A stretch of 35,711 nucleotides of DNA from DATLYF01 sp035575095 (GTDB lineage: Bacteria > Pseudomonadota > Gammaproteobacteria > Competibacterales > Competibacteraceae): assembly GCA_035575095.1 (NCBI GenBank), contig DATLYF010000014.1:1-35711 (forward strand). Direction: 5' to 3'. Below are positions 25,298 to 32,707 of this stretch, in pieces. Position 1 is the first letter of the stretch, and each line of letters starts with the position of its first letter. The notes under the pieces were generated by a model that worked only from the letters and a program-made list of their open reading frames with translations, had not been told where the DNA came from and did no database searches. Position numbers and translations under genes: made by a program.

Positions 25298-26166
25298 GCA
25301 ATAGTGCGATGAGCGACACCACCCCCCTACTCGACATCGCCGAGCTGCGCATCCGCTTCCCTACCATCGACGGCGGTTGGAGCGAGGCGGTGCGCGGCGT
25401 CTCGCTGCAACTGGCGCGCCACGAGCGGCTCGGCATCGTCGGCGAGTCCGGCTCCGGTAAGTCGCTCACCGGACGGGCCGTGCTCGGTCTGCTGCCGCGC
25501 CAGGCGCAGTGGTCGGCGCGGCGGCTGGCCTTCGCCGGGCAGGCGCTGAGCGCCCTGGCGCCGCGCCAGTGGCGGGCGCTGCGCGGGCGGCACATGGCCA
25601 TGATCCTGCAGGACCCCAAGTATTCCCTCAATCCGGTGCTGAGCGTCGGCCAGCAGCTTGCCGAGGCCTTCCGTCAACGCGACCCCGGACTCTCGCGGCG
25701 CGCCTTGCGCAAGCAGGTGCTGGCCGCCCTGGCCGCGGTACGTATCCGCGATCCGCAGCGGGTGGCCGGGGCCTATCCGCACGAGCTGTCGGGCGGCATG
25801 GGGCAGCGGGTGATGATTGCCATGATGGTGGCCAGCGGGCCGGAGCTGCTGATCGCCGACGAACCCACCAGCGCCCTCGATGTGACCGTGCAACTGCAGG
25901 TGCTGGCCATTCTCGACGACCTGGTGCGGGCCCAGGGCACGGGGCTGATCTTCATCAGCCACGACCTGCACCTAGTGGCTTCATTCTGCGACCGGGTGCT
26001 GGTGATGTACGCCGGGCGCGTACTGGAGGAATGCGCCGCCGGCGAACTGCACCAGGCCCGCCATCCCTACACCCGCGGCCTCTTGGCGGCGGCCCCCGAC
26101 CTGGAGCGGCCGCAGCTGGAGCTGCCGGTGCTGAGCCGCGATGCCCGCTGGCGGGAGGACCCATGA
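25294..26166 (+). CDS. Peptide ABC transporter ATPase (DppD/OppD type)
   Basis: A 290-residue cytoplasmic ATPase with Walker A GESGSGKS at 50-57, Q-loop in MILQDPKYSLNP, ABC signature LSGGMGQRV, Walker B LLIADEPTSALD and the switch histidine in FISHDLHLV. The C-terminal HPYTRGLLAAAPDL is the oligopeptide-type extension; I see no Cys-rich iron-sulfur cluster motif. I give the GTG at 25294, which overlaps the preceding stop in the same GTGA pattern as the gene before. The ATG at 25309 would be five codons shorter and is equally possible. It works as a heterodimer with the ATPase encoded next. Confidence 0.92.
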   Translation: MSNSAMSDTTPLLDIAELRIRFPTIDGGWSEAVRGVSLQLARHERLGIVGESGSGKSLTGRAVLGLLPRQAQWSARRLAFAGQALSALAPRQWRALRGRHMAMILQDPKYSLNPVLSVGQQLAEAFRQRDPGLSRRALRKQVLAALAAVRIRDPQRVAGAYPHELSGGMGQRVMIAMMVASGPELLIADEPTSALDVTVQLQVLAILDDLVRAQGTGLIFISHDLHLVASFCDRVLVMYAGRVLEECAAGELHQARHPYTRGLLAAAPDLERPQLELPVLSRDARWREDP

Positions 26167-26963
26167 GTGCCGGGCATGAGGCCGAGATGATCCGCGTCGA
26201 CGACCTGCACGTGCGCTTTGCCAGCGCCGCCGGCCCGGTGGATGCGGTCAAGGGCGTGAGCTTTCGCGTCCAGCCGGGCGAGGTGTTCGGCCTGGTGGGT
26301 GAATCCGGCTCGGGCAAGTCCACGGTGTTGCGCGCCCTGGCCGGCCTGGCAGCGCCCTGGCAGGGACGCCTGTGGCTGGCCGGCGCGGAACTCGGCCGGC
26401 ACCGCGACCGCGCCTTCTGCCGGCGGGTGCAGATGGTGTTCCAAGACCCCTACGGCTCGCTGCACCCGCGCTTTACCGTCGACCGCACCCTGGCCGAAGC
26501 GCTCGCCATCCACCGCCTGGACGAGCGCGCCGCGCGCATCGCCCGGGTACTGGAGGACGTCGGGCTGGGGCTGGCGTTCCGTTTCCGCTATCCGCACCAG
26601 CTCTCCGGCGGCCAGCGCCAGCGGGTGGCCATTGCCCGCGCCCTGATCCTGCAGCCGCAGGTGCTGCTGCTGGACGAGCCCACCTCGGCCCTGGACGTAT
26701 CGGTGCAGGCCGAGATCCTCAACCTGCTCGTCCGGCTGCGCGCCGAGCACGGCCTGACCATGCTCCTGGTCAGTCACAATTTGGCAGTGGTCGGCCATCT
26801 CTGCCAACGCCTGGCGGTGATGCGCCAGGGTGAGATCGTCGAGACCCTGACGGTGGAGCAGTTGCGTCGCGGCGCGGTCGACCACCCCTACACCCGCGGC
26901 CTGCTGCTGGCCAGCCGCGGCTATGACCGGCGGGTGGCGGAAGAGTTGCTGGCGGCGGAATAG
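26163..26963 (+). CDS. Peptide ABC transporter ATPase (DppF/OppF type)
   Basis: A 266-residue ATPase that starts in an ATGA overlap with the preceding gene. It has Walker A GESGSGKST near 46-54, QMVFQDPYGSLHPRF, ABC signature LSGGQRQRVAIARAL, Walker B LLLDEPTSALD and a SHNLAVV switch. The C-terminal DHPYTRGLLLAS matches the OppF group. The protein is about 50 residues shorter than many DppF proteins, mainly at the C-terminus. It is the last gene of the transporter operon and ends four bases before the stop of the convergent dipeptidase gene, with no visible terminator between them. Confidence 0.92.
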   Translation: MSAGHEAEMIRVDDLHVRFASAAGPVDAVKGVSFRVQPGEVFGLVGESGSGKSTVLRALAGLAAPWQGRLWLAGAELGRHRDRAFCRRVQMVFQDPYGSLHPRFTVDRTLAEALAIHRLDERAARIARVLEDVGLGLAFRFRYPHQLSGGQRQRVAIARALILQPQVLLLDEPTSALDVSVQAEILNLLVRLRAEHGLTMLLVSHNLAVVGHLCQRLAVMRQGEIVETLTVEQLRRGAVDHPYTRGLLLASRGYDRRVAEELLAAE

Positions 26964-26967
26964 GCGC

Positions 26968-27522
26968 TCACAGCAAGCGTCCCTCGCCCAGTACGGCATC
27001 GCTCAGCAGCTCGTAGCGCCGCGGCTCGGGCAGGTTGTAGTGCCACCACTCGTGCTCGTAATAGTCCCAGCCGGCGGCCGTCATCAGCCCGAGCAGCAGC
27101 AGGCGGTTGCGCTGGGCTTGCGGCGGCAGGTCGGTGCGGCGGTGGTGGGAGAGCGGCGTGAAGGCGTCGAAGGGTGTACCCATGTCCAGTTCCCGCCCCG
27201 CGCCATCGACCAGGGTCAGATCCAGCGCCACGCCGCGGGAATGGGACGAGCCCTGGCGCGGATCGGCCAGGAACTCAGGATCGGGGGTGTGGCTCCACAG
27301 CGCCCACTGCGCCTCCTGCGGGCGGAAGGCGTCGAAGATCTTCAACCGCAGACCCAGCGGCCGGGCCAGGGCGACGGCGATGCGCAGGCACTCGGCGGCT
27401 TCCGGGTGCAGATAGCAGCGGGCCTGGCGGTAGACCGGACGGCCGGTGAAGTTACGCTCACTGGCGTAGACCAGATCCAGTTCGACGTCGTAGCGCTCGG
27501 GGGTGATCTCGATCAGCGACAT
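26968..27522 (-). CDS. ddpX: D-alanyl-D-alanine dipeptidase (VanX/DdpX family, M15D)
   Basis: A 184-residue zinc peptidase. The metal-binding motif SxHxxGxAxD appears as SSHSRGVALDL with H94 and D101. The catalytic Glu and third zinc ligand lie in EHEWWHY (E158, H161). The transition-state Arg is in FDAFRPQ (R67). VanX-type enzymes hydrolyse D-Ala-D-Ala. In E. coli, DdpX is encoded beside a dedicated dipeptide transporter, as here, although in this window the two are convergent. I see no signal peptide, so it should act in the cytoplasm. The ATG at 27522 has GGAGG five bases upstream. No vancomycin-resistance ligase (VanA/VanH type) is nearby, so recycling of cell-wall dipeptide as a nutrient is more likely than resistance. 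Confidence 0.88.
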   Translation of the reverse strand: MSLIEITPERYDVELDLVYASERNFTGRPVYRQARCYLHPEAAECLRIAVALARPLGLRLKIFDAFRPQEAQWALWSHTPDPEFLADPRQGSSHSRGVALDLTLVDGAGRELDMGTPFDAFTPLSHHRRTDLPPQAQRNRLLLLGLMTAAGWDYYEHEWWHYNLPEPRRYELLSDAVLGEGRLL

Positions 27523-27585
27523 GGGGCCTCCTTCGCAGTTCGGCCCCATGGTAACGACCAGCGCCCGGCTGCGGCTAGCGCTCGC

Positions 27586-28017
27586 TCAGGGCGCTTCCTC
27601 GATGCCCAGGGCTTGCAGTTCGCGGATCAGCCGGGCGCGGGTGCCCTTGACATCCATCAGCTTCTCCGCCCGGTAGCGCGTGACCTCCGCGGCGGTATAG
27701 GGCACGAAATCGGCCGGCCGACTGGGGCCGCCGATCTCTTCGATGATGTAGTTCATCAGCGCCGCCAGGTCGGCGTCGTCGAGCCGCGACTGCGAGGAGC
27801 CCGGCACCTGGATCAGGTACTGACGGCCGCCGGGCACCTTGAGAAAGTACCCGACGAAGTCCTTCATGCGCGGGGTGTCGTTGGGCTTGGAGCCGGCGCC
27901 ATCCGGCAGATGACAACCCATGCAGTTGAGCATGTAGTTGACCTGGGGGGTGTAGCCGGCGGCGAGGGCCGGCGCGGCGACCAGCGCCAGGAGGCTGGCG
28001 AGCAGGAATCGGGGCAT
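27586..28017 (-). CDS. Periplasmic monohaem cytochrome c of the amine dehydrogenase cluster
   Basis: A 143-residue secreted cytochrome. The signal peptide MPRFLLASLLALVAAPALA is followed by a CxxCH haem motif at residues 32-36 (CMGCH) and a class I-like fold. In the aau cluster of Alcaligenes faecalis a small monohaem cytochrome gene (orf-2) also follows aauA, so this one fills the same slot. It may take electrons from AauAB, directly or through a copper protein, but I see no azurin or amicyanin gene. Which Met serves as the axial ligand is unclear. It is the last gene of the amine operon, 66 bases after aauA, with a stable palindrome in the gap. Confidence 0.85.
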   Translation of the reverse strand: MPRFLLASLLALVAAPALAAGYTPQVNYMLNCMGCHLPDGAGSKPNDTPRMKDFVGYFLKVPGGRQYLIQVPGSSQSRLDDADLAALMNYIIEEIGGPSRPADFVPYTAAEVTRYRAEKLMDVKGTRARLIRELQALGIEEAP

Positions 28018-28048
28018 GGACCGTACCTCGGGGATCGCAGAAACGCTC

Positions 28049-28071
28049 CCCTCCCCCTGGCAGGGGGAGGG
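28049..28071 (-). repeat. GC-rich palindrome between aauA and the cytochrome gene
   Basis: A perfect 10-bp inverted repeat (CCCTCCCCCT pairing with AGGGGGAGGG, 3-base loop) 12 bases after the aauA stop. It resembles the palindrome at 23276-23298 in size, composition and place (just after the gene of an abundant periplasmic protein). No T tract, so it is probably an mRNA-stabilising or attenuating stem rather than a full terminator. Confidence 0.7.
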
Positions 28072-28083
28072 TTGACGCTGCAC

Positions 28084-28596
28084 TCACTTCGCTACACCAC
28101 TGATGCGCGCCACCGTGCAGTTGTAGCTCATGTGCTTGGCGCCCAGACACCAATTGATGTCGTTGTTGGCGAACGGCCGGTACATCGGCTCGTCGCTTTC
28201 GTTGCGATTGCACAGGCAGCGATTGCAGGCGCCCTTACCGCAGCAGTCGTTGTAGGCAATGATATAGTCCTTGCCATCGGCCGGGTTGCGGCAGGTGCCC
28301 ACCCAGGTCACCGCCGAGGGTTCGGCGCCGGGCGGGCAGGTATTGATGGTGCCGCCGCAGCAGGTGCAGAGGTAGCCGTCGATCGCACAGTAGCGCCAGT
28401 AGTCGCAAGCCGTGGGATCGCCCGGGTCGCCGGACTTGCCGGCCTCCGCGGCGCGCGCCACCCGGTCGATGGGCAACAGCGGCAGCAAGCTGCCGCCGAC
28501 CAGCAGCGTCCCCAGCCGGGCCAGCGCGCTGCGCCGCGAGGTGCGGGCGGCGACCAAGCGCGTCGAGCGCTCGAACATATGATCCAGGAATCTCAT
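28084..28596 (-). CDS. aauA: TTQ-dependent aromatic amine dehydrogenase, small (catalytic) subunit
   Basis: A 170-residue precursor of the small subunit that carries tryptophan tryptophylquinone. A long N-terminal leader with a twin-arginine motif (TSRRSALARLG, 19-29) directs export of the folded protein. The mature part starts near residue 50 and is rich in cysteine (14 residues), as expected for the six-disulfide family. W98 in VTWVGTC and W149 in INWCLG align with the two tryptophans that form TTQ. The CTCCGG and DGKDYIIAYNDCCGK blocks resemble aromatic amine dehydrogenase somewhat more than Paracoccus methylamine dehydrogenase. The gene order B-E-D-A with no mauF, G, L, M or N also matches the aau type. 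The enzyme oxidises primary amines such as phenylethylamine or tyramine to aldehydes in the periplasm. The ATG at 28596 has a GGAGGA site. Confidence 0.88.
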   Translation of the reverse strand: MRFLDHMFERSTRLVAARTSRRSALARLGTLLVGGSLLPLLPIDRVARAAEAGKSGDPGDPTACDYWRYCAIDGYLCTCCGGTINTCPPGAEPSAVTWVGTCRNPADGKDYIIAYNDCCGKGACNRCLCNRNESDEPMYRPFANNDINWCLGAKHMSYNCTVARISGVAK

Positions 28597-28620
28597 GGAT
28601 GGCTCCTCCAAAACCGTGAT

Positions 28621-29229
28621 TCAGGTGGCCGACTTGCCGTCGGGGCCGTGCAGATACTCCTGCAGCGAGGCCACGCCCTGGGCGCGGGCCTCGAACAGGC
28701 TATCCAGGTGCTCGCGGGAGTTGACCAGGCCCTTGGCGCGGATGATGCCCTGACCATCGATCAGCACCGCATAGGGCAGCTTGCCCACCTGGTAGGTCAT
28801 GCCCACCTGCGGCGACAGCACGTAACTGCCCGCGTCGAGGCCGAAACGCTCGATCAGCTCACGCTGCCGCTCGGGCTCGCCGTCGCTCACCAGCAGCAGA
28901 TCCAGGCGCGTGCGCTGGGCGCGGGCGATGGCCTTGACCGCCGGCAGCAACTCCTTGCAGATCGGACAGCTCGGCGAGAGGAAGAACAGCAACTGGTCAC
29001 GCCCCTGCGGCCGCGGCCCGCCCACCGTCAGCGGCGTTCCGGCCAGGGTCTGCACGCTCAAGCTGGGTGCCGCATCGCCCACCTTGGCGCCCTTGTCGAT
29101 CATCAGCGCCCCGGCCGGGGCGATGCGGGCGTGCAGCACGCCGATCTGCCGGGTGAGGGCAAACACCACCAGCGACAGCAGCAGCACCAGCAGCCACAGC
29201 AAAACATTGGAAATCACCAGACCAGTCAT
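28621..29229 (-). CDS. mauD: Membrane-anchored thioredoxin-like protein for small-subunit disulfides (MauD/AauD)
   Basis: A 202-residue protein with an N-terminal membrane segment (about 5-25) and a periplasmic thioredoxin/AhpC-like domain whose active site is CPIC (C88-C91). It is known from the mau and aau systems to be needed for folding and disulfide formation in the cysteine-rich small subunit. A LPYAVLIDGQGIIRAKGLVN block (first part LPYAVLIDG) near 150 is typical. It sits between mauE (three bases upstream) and aauA (24 bases downstream), the conserved order. In aromatic amine clusters the gene is called aauD. Confidence 0.9.
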   Translation of the reverse strand: MTGLVISNVLLWLLVLLLSLVVFALTRQIGVLHARIAPAGALMIDKGAKVGDAAPSLSVQTLAGTPLTVGGPRPQGRDQLLFFLSPSCPICKELLPAVKAIARAQRTRLDLLLVSDGEPERQRELIERFGLDAGSYVLSPQVGMTYQVGKLPYAVLIDGQGIIRAKGLVNSREHLDSLFEARAQGVASLQEYLHGPDGKSAT

Positions 29230-29232
29230 GGC

Positions 29233-29772
29233 TCAGCCCCTCGATTCGTGGATGCGCGGGTAAAAGGCGATCAGGTAATTGACCGCCACGTACAAGAGCA
29301 GCAGGCACAGCGTGGCGGCGAGCACGGTGAAGCCATCGTGCAGGCCCAGCGGGCGCGCCTGCGGCGCTGCCAGACAGGCGCCGGCCAATAGCCCCAGCAG
29401 GCCGTTGCGCACCAGCAGCCACGGGCTCAGCTCCTGGCGCAACGCCGCCCCCAGGCAGCCGCAGTCGATGGCGCTGCGCCCGCGCCCCAGGTTGATGGCG
29501 ATGGCGCCGCTGTAGAGCGCCAGCAGCGCCAGCAGCGCCAGCGCCGCCGCCGGCCGCAGCGGCGCATACAGCAGGGCCAGCGCAGCGCTCAGCTCCAGCC
29601 CCGGCAGCAGACGCGCCACGGGCCGCTCCAGCCGCACTGGCAGCAGCCGGTAGTCGGCCAGCTGACTCTCGAACAGCCGCGGCGCGCGCAGTTTGTGGGC
29701 GGCGGCGGTGAGGAAGACGGCGCTGAGCGCCAGCGCAGCGACGGTGATCAGTACCGGGTCGAGTTGCCACAT
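29233..29772 (-). CDS. mauE: MauE/AauE family membrane redox protein
   Basis: A 179-residue inner-membrane protein with four or five hydrophobic helices and a DCGCLG motif (C104, C106) between them, the signature of the MauE/DoxX-like redox group. It is thought to work with MauD in electron transfer for disulfide formation or in export of the small subunit. It lies 13 bases after aauB and three bases before mauD. In aromatic amine clusters it is named aauE. Confidence 0.88.
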   Translation of the reverse strand: MWQLDPVLITVAALALSAVFLTAAAHKLRAPRLFESQLADYRLLPVRLERPVARLLPGLELSAALALLYAPLRPAAALALLALLALYSGAIAINLGRGRSAIDCGCLGAALRQELSPWLLVRNGLLGLLAGACLAAPQARPLGLHDGFTVLAATLCLLLLYVAVNYLIAFYPRIHESRG

Positions 29773-29785
29773 GCCGGCGCCCCTT

Positions 29786-30919
29786 TCAGTGGGTCAGCAG
29801 ATAGGGCGCGGTCTTGGCGATGCCCTCCATGGTGCCCTTGTGCTGACCGCTCCTGGCATCGAATACGTTGAGCCCGCCCTCGATGTCCAGACCGAGCAGC
29901 AGCGGCTGCTCGTCCTGGGTGGCGCGCAGGCTCCACAGCGGCTTGGGCGACTCGATGGTGGCCACCTTCTTGTGGCTCTTGAGATCGAACACCCAGACGT
30001 TGGTGCTGGGGTCCTTGTGCGAGCCCTGGTAGCCGTCGGCATGCATCAGGGCGTAGAGGCGGTCGGCGGCAGGGCTGATGGCGAGCATCTCCCAGCCGCC
30101 CGGGCGCCAGTTCTTCTTGGCCTCGGTCTCGCTCACCAGCGACCACGGCTCCAGCACCTTGGGCTGCTCGGCGAACAGATCCACGGCGTGCACGCGGCCC
30201 AGGTAGGAGACGAAGTAGTAGACGCCGTCCTTGAACGCGGCGCGCTCCAGCAGCAGCTCTTTATTCGGATCGAAGAACGGCAGGCGCTGGCGGCCGCTCT
30301 CCTTGCCGTTCTCGTCCAGGCTCACCAGCAATAGGTTGCCGTCGCCGCAGATGGAGGCGAAGCGGCGCTGGCCGGCCGGATAGTTGAGGGCGCAGCCGGG
30401 GATGTCGATCTCCCCGACCACTGCCTTTTTCTGGGTGTCCACCACGGTCACCGAGGTGGCGGGAGTGAAGTTGTAGATCAGGGCAAGGCGGTCGTCATCG
30501 ATCAGCGTCAGTTGATAGCGCTCAGCGATGTTGCTAGCGCGCTTGGGCGGGATCTCCACTTCCCACAGCGGCGCCAGGGTGGTGGTGTCGTGGGCGGTGA
30601 GCACGTCGGTGCGCTGACCGCGCGCGCCGCGCGAATAGAAGGTATCGGCGGTATAGAGAATCTTGCGATCCTTGGACAGCGTGGCCGGAGCACCGAGACC
30701 CACCGTCACCATGCCCAGGTACTGCATCTTGTCCGGATCCACCACCGTCACCCGGCCGACCACCAGACTGTCGAACTCCATGTCGACGATGTAGCTGCGG
30801 TGCGGGTCGGGTTCGGACAGCTTCTCCTGGCCGAGTGGCTCCTCGGGCAGGGTGGCCCCCGCCATCCAGCTGGCCGCGGCCAAAGACGCGGCGGTGCAAA
30901 GCAGACCCAGTTTGCGCAT
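29786..30919 (-). CDS. aauB: TTQ-dependent amine dehydrogenase, large subunit
   Basis: A 377-residue secreted protein. An N-terminal signal (MRKLGLLCTAASLAAASW...) is followed by a seven-bladed beta-propeller with repeated blocks such as VTVVDPDKMQYLGMV, TVVDTQKKAVVGEI and NVFDARSGQHKG. Together with AauA it forms the A2B2 amine dehydrogenase of the periplasm. The large subunit shapes the substrate channel and has no cofactor of its own. The blocks NIAERYQLTLIDDDRLAL and GWEMLAISPAADRLYALMH are well conserved in the family. The ATG at 30919 follows GAGGAGG. It is the first of the BEDA genes, 117 bases downstream of the aldehyde dehydrogenase gene in the same direction. Methylamine cannot be excluded as substrate. 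Confidence 0.9.
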   Translation of the reverse strand: MRKLGLLCTAASLAAASWMAGATLPEEPLGQEKLSEPDPHRSYIVDMEFDSLVVGRVTVVDPDKMQYLGMVTVGLGAPATLSKDRKILYTADTFYSRGARGQRTDVLTAHDTTTLAPLWEVEIPPKRASNIAERYQLTLIDDDRLALIYNFTPATSVTVVDTQKKAVVGEIDIPGCALNYPAGQRRFASICGDGNLLLVSLDENGKESGRQRLPFFDPNKELLLERAAFKDGVYYFVSYLGRVHAVDLFAEQPKVLEPWSLVSETEAKKNWRPGGWEMLAISPAADRLYALMHADGYQGSHKDPSTNVWVFDLKSHKKVATIESPKPLWSLRATQDEQPLLLGLDIEGGLNVFDARSGQHKGTMEGIAKTAPYLLTH

Positions 30920-31036
30920 GGCTTCCTCCTCGAATAGTGGTTGCGGCGAGGCGGCGCCCACGCGCCACCGCTCCGCTAAGGTTTAGTCGGTTCCGGCTGG
31001 GATTGCCGGTGGTCCAGCTCATCGGTCGATCCAGTA

Positions 31037-32518
31037 TCAATAAGCGATGCACACCGACTTGCTCTCGGTATAGAGGTCGAGGACGGCGCGCCCCATCTCA
31101 CGGCCGATACCGGACTGCTTGAAGCCACCGAAGGGCATATTGGGATCGATCATGTTGTGGCTGTTGACCCATATCGTGCCGGCCTTGATCTTCGGGATCA
31201 GCCCCAGCACCCGGCGCAGATCGTTGGACCAGATGCTCGCCCCCAAGCCGTAGGCGCTGTCATTGGCCTTGGCCGCCACCTCATCGAGGTCGTCGAAGGG
31301 CATGGCCACCACCACCGGGCCGAAGATTTCCTCCTGCACCACCCGAGCGTTCTGCGCCACGTCCACCAGCACGGTGGGCCTGACGAAATAGCCGGGGCCG
31401 TCCACCGCAGCAGCGCCGCCGCACAGGGTGCGCGCGCCTTGCGCCAGGCCCAGCTCGATGTAGCCGCAGACGCGCTCCTGCTGGCGCTTGGAGACCAGCG
31501 GGTTGATCTGGTTGGCCGGATCAAGGCCGGGGCCGATGCGCATGCCCGCAGCCAATTCGGCCAGCGCTTCGGTGACCGCCGCAAAGCGCCGGCGCTGCAC
31601 ATAGAGCCGCGAGCCGGCGGTGCACACCTGGCCCTGATTGAAGAAGATGGCGCCGGCAGCCCCCGCGGCGGCCTGGGCCGGGTCCATGTCCTCGAGCACG
31701 ATCACCGGCGACTTGCCACCCAGCTCCAGGGAGAAGCGGGTCATGTTGTCGAGGGCGGCCTGGCCGATGAGCTTGCCGACCTCGGTCGAGCCGGTGAAGG
31801 CTACCTTGTCGATACCGGGGTGGCGAGCCAGCGCGGCGCCGGCCTCATGGCCGTAACCGGTGACGACATTGACCACGCCGGCCGGGATGCCCGCTTCCAG
31901 GCACAGCTCAGCCAGGCGCAGGGCGGTGAGCGGGGTCTCCTCGGCCGGCTTGAGCACCACCGTGCAGCCGCAGGCCAGGGTCGGGGCGATCTTCCACAGC
32001 GCCATGATCAGCGGGAAGTTCCAGGGAATGATGGCGCCCACCACTCCCACCGGCTCGCGCACGGTGAAGGCGCGATAGGGTCCGCCGATCGGAATGGACA
32101 GATCCAGGGTGCTGCCCTCGATCTTGGTCGCCCAGCCGGCCATATAGCGGCAGAACTCCACCGAGTGCCCCACCTCCAACAGCCGGGACAATACGATCGA
32201 TTTGCCCTGGTTGAGGGTCTCCAACTGGGCCAGTTCCTCGCCGTGGGCCTCGATCAGTTCGGCCAGGCGCAACAGCAACTTTTCGCGCTCGGCCGGGCGC
32301 AGCCGCGACCAGGCGCCGGTAAACGCCGCGCGGGCGGCGGCCACCGCCCGATCCACGTCGGCGGCAGCGGCGGCCGGCACGTGGGCGATCACCTCGCCCT
32401 CGGCCGGGTTGTAGACCGGCAGGGTGGCGCCGCTTCGCGCCGGCACGCACTGTCCGGCGATGTGCAGGCCGTGGCGGCGGGCGAGAAAGGCTTGGACTTG
32501 AGGCAGCAGTTCGGTCAT
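31037..32518 (-). CDS. NAD(P)-dependent aldehyde dehydrogenase, probably phenylacetaldehyde-type
   Basis: A 493-residue cytoplasmic aldehyde dehydrogenase. Catalytic Cys299 lies in FNQGQVCTAGSR, the general-base Glu265 in LELGGKSP, and Asn167 in IIPWNFPL; all key residues are present. It would oxidise the aldehyde made by the amine dehydrogenase to the acid. The divergent FeaR-type regulator and the downstream amine dehydrogenase together point to a FeaB/PadA-like role on phenylacetaldehyde or 4-hydroxyphenylacetaldehyde. Sequence alone does not set the substrate, and betaine-aldehyde or gamma-aminobutyraldehyde types look alike. The ATG at 32518 has GGAGG at five bases. Confidence 0.88.
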   Translation of the reverse strand: MTELLPQVQAFLARRHGLHIAGQCVPARSGATLPVYNPAEGEVIAHVPAAAAADVDRAVAAARAAFTGAWSRLRPAEREKLLLRLAELIEAHGEELAQLETLNQGKSIVLSRLLEVGHSVEFCRYMAGWATKIEGSTLDLSIPIGGPYRAFTVREPVGVVGAIIPWNFPLIMALWKIAPTLACGCTVVLKPAEETPLTALRLAELCLEAGIPAGVVNVVTGYGHEAGAALARHPGIDKVAFTGSTEVGKLIGQAALDNMTRFSLELGGKSPVIVLEDMDPAQAAAGAAGAIFFNQGQVCTAGSRLYVQRRRFAAVTEALAELAAGMRIGPGLDPANQINPLVSKRQQERVCGYIELGLAQGARTLCGGAAAVDGPGYFVRPTVLVDVAQNARVVQEEIFGPVVVAMPFDDLDEVAAKANDSAYGLGASIWSNDLRRVLGLIPKIKAGTIWVNSHNMIDPNMPFGGFKQSGIGREMGRAVLDLYTESKSVCIAY

Positions 32519-32586
32519 GGCGTCCTCCGGGAGGGGTGGCATTGCCGCGCAGCTTGCCCGTCCCCGTCAGGATCGTCTTGTCCCTG

Positions 32587-32616
32587 GCTGCCAGCCGACT
32601 TGACCGTAGCTGCCAG
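32587..32616. promoter_or_regulatory. Candidate FeaR operator: two direct repeats 22 bp apart
   Basis: GCTGCCAG occurs at 32587-32594 and again at 32609-32616, a centre-to-centre distance of 22 bp (two helical turns). This fits the paired half-sites of AraC-family regulators. It lies in the 189-bp divergent gap, 69 bases upstream of the aldehyde dehydrogenase start and 92 upstream of feaR. On the minus strand the half-sites read CTGGCAGC, pointing toward the aldehyde dehydrogenase gene. The role is inferred. Confidence 0.45.
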
Positions 32617-32707
32617 GCACGCCCCCTGGTCAGCGCCGGCCGTGGCGCATAGAATCCTGACAAAACAACGACATCCCCAAGCCACTACCACCATCCGGGA
32701 AATCGCC

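Noticed and set aside
26968..27522. Vancomycin-resistance (VanX) operon
   Set aside because: No D-Ala-D-Lac ligase, VanH dehydrogenase or VanRS genes are nearby, and the transporter context favours dipeptide use.
26923..29391. 822-codon plus-strand open frame
   Set aside because: It is antisense to ddpX, the cytochrome, aauA and mauD, whose family motifs are clear. The frame itself has no protein-like features.
31157..32707. Plus-strand open frame running through the aldehyde dehydrogenase gene into feaR
   Set aside because: Only the part from the ATG at 32708 is protein-like (FeaR). The upstream part is antisense to the aldehyde dehydrogenase gene.
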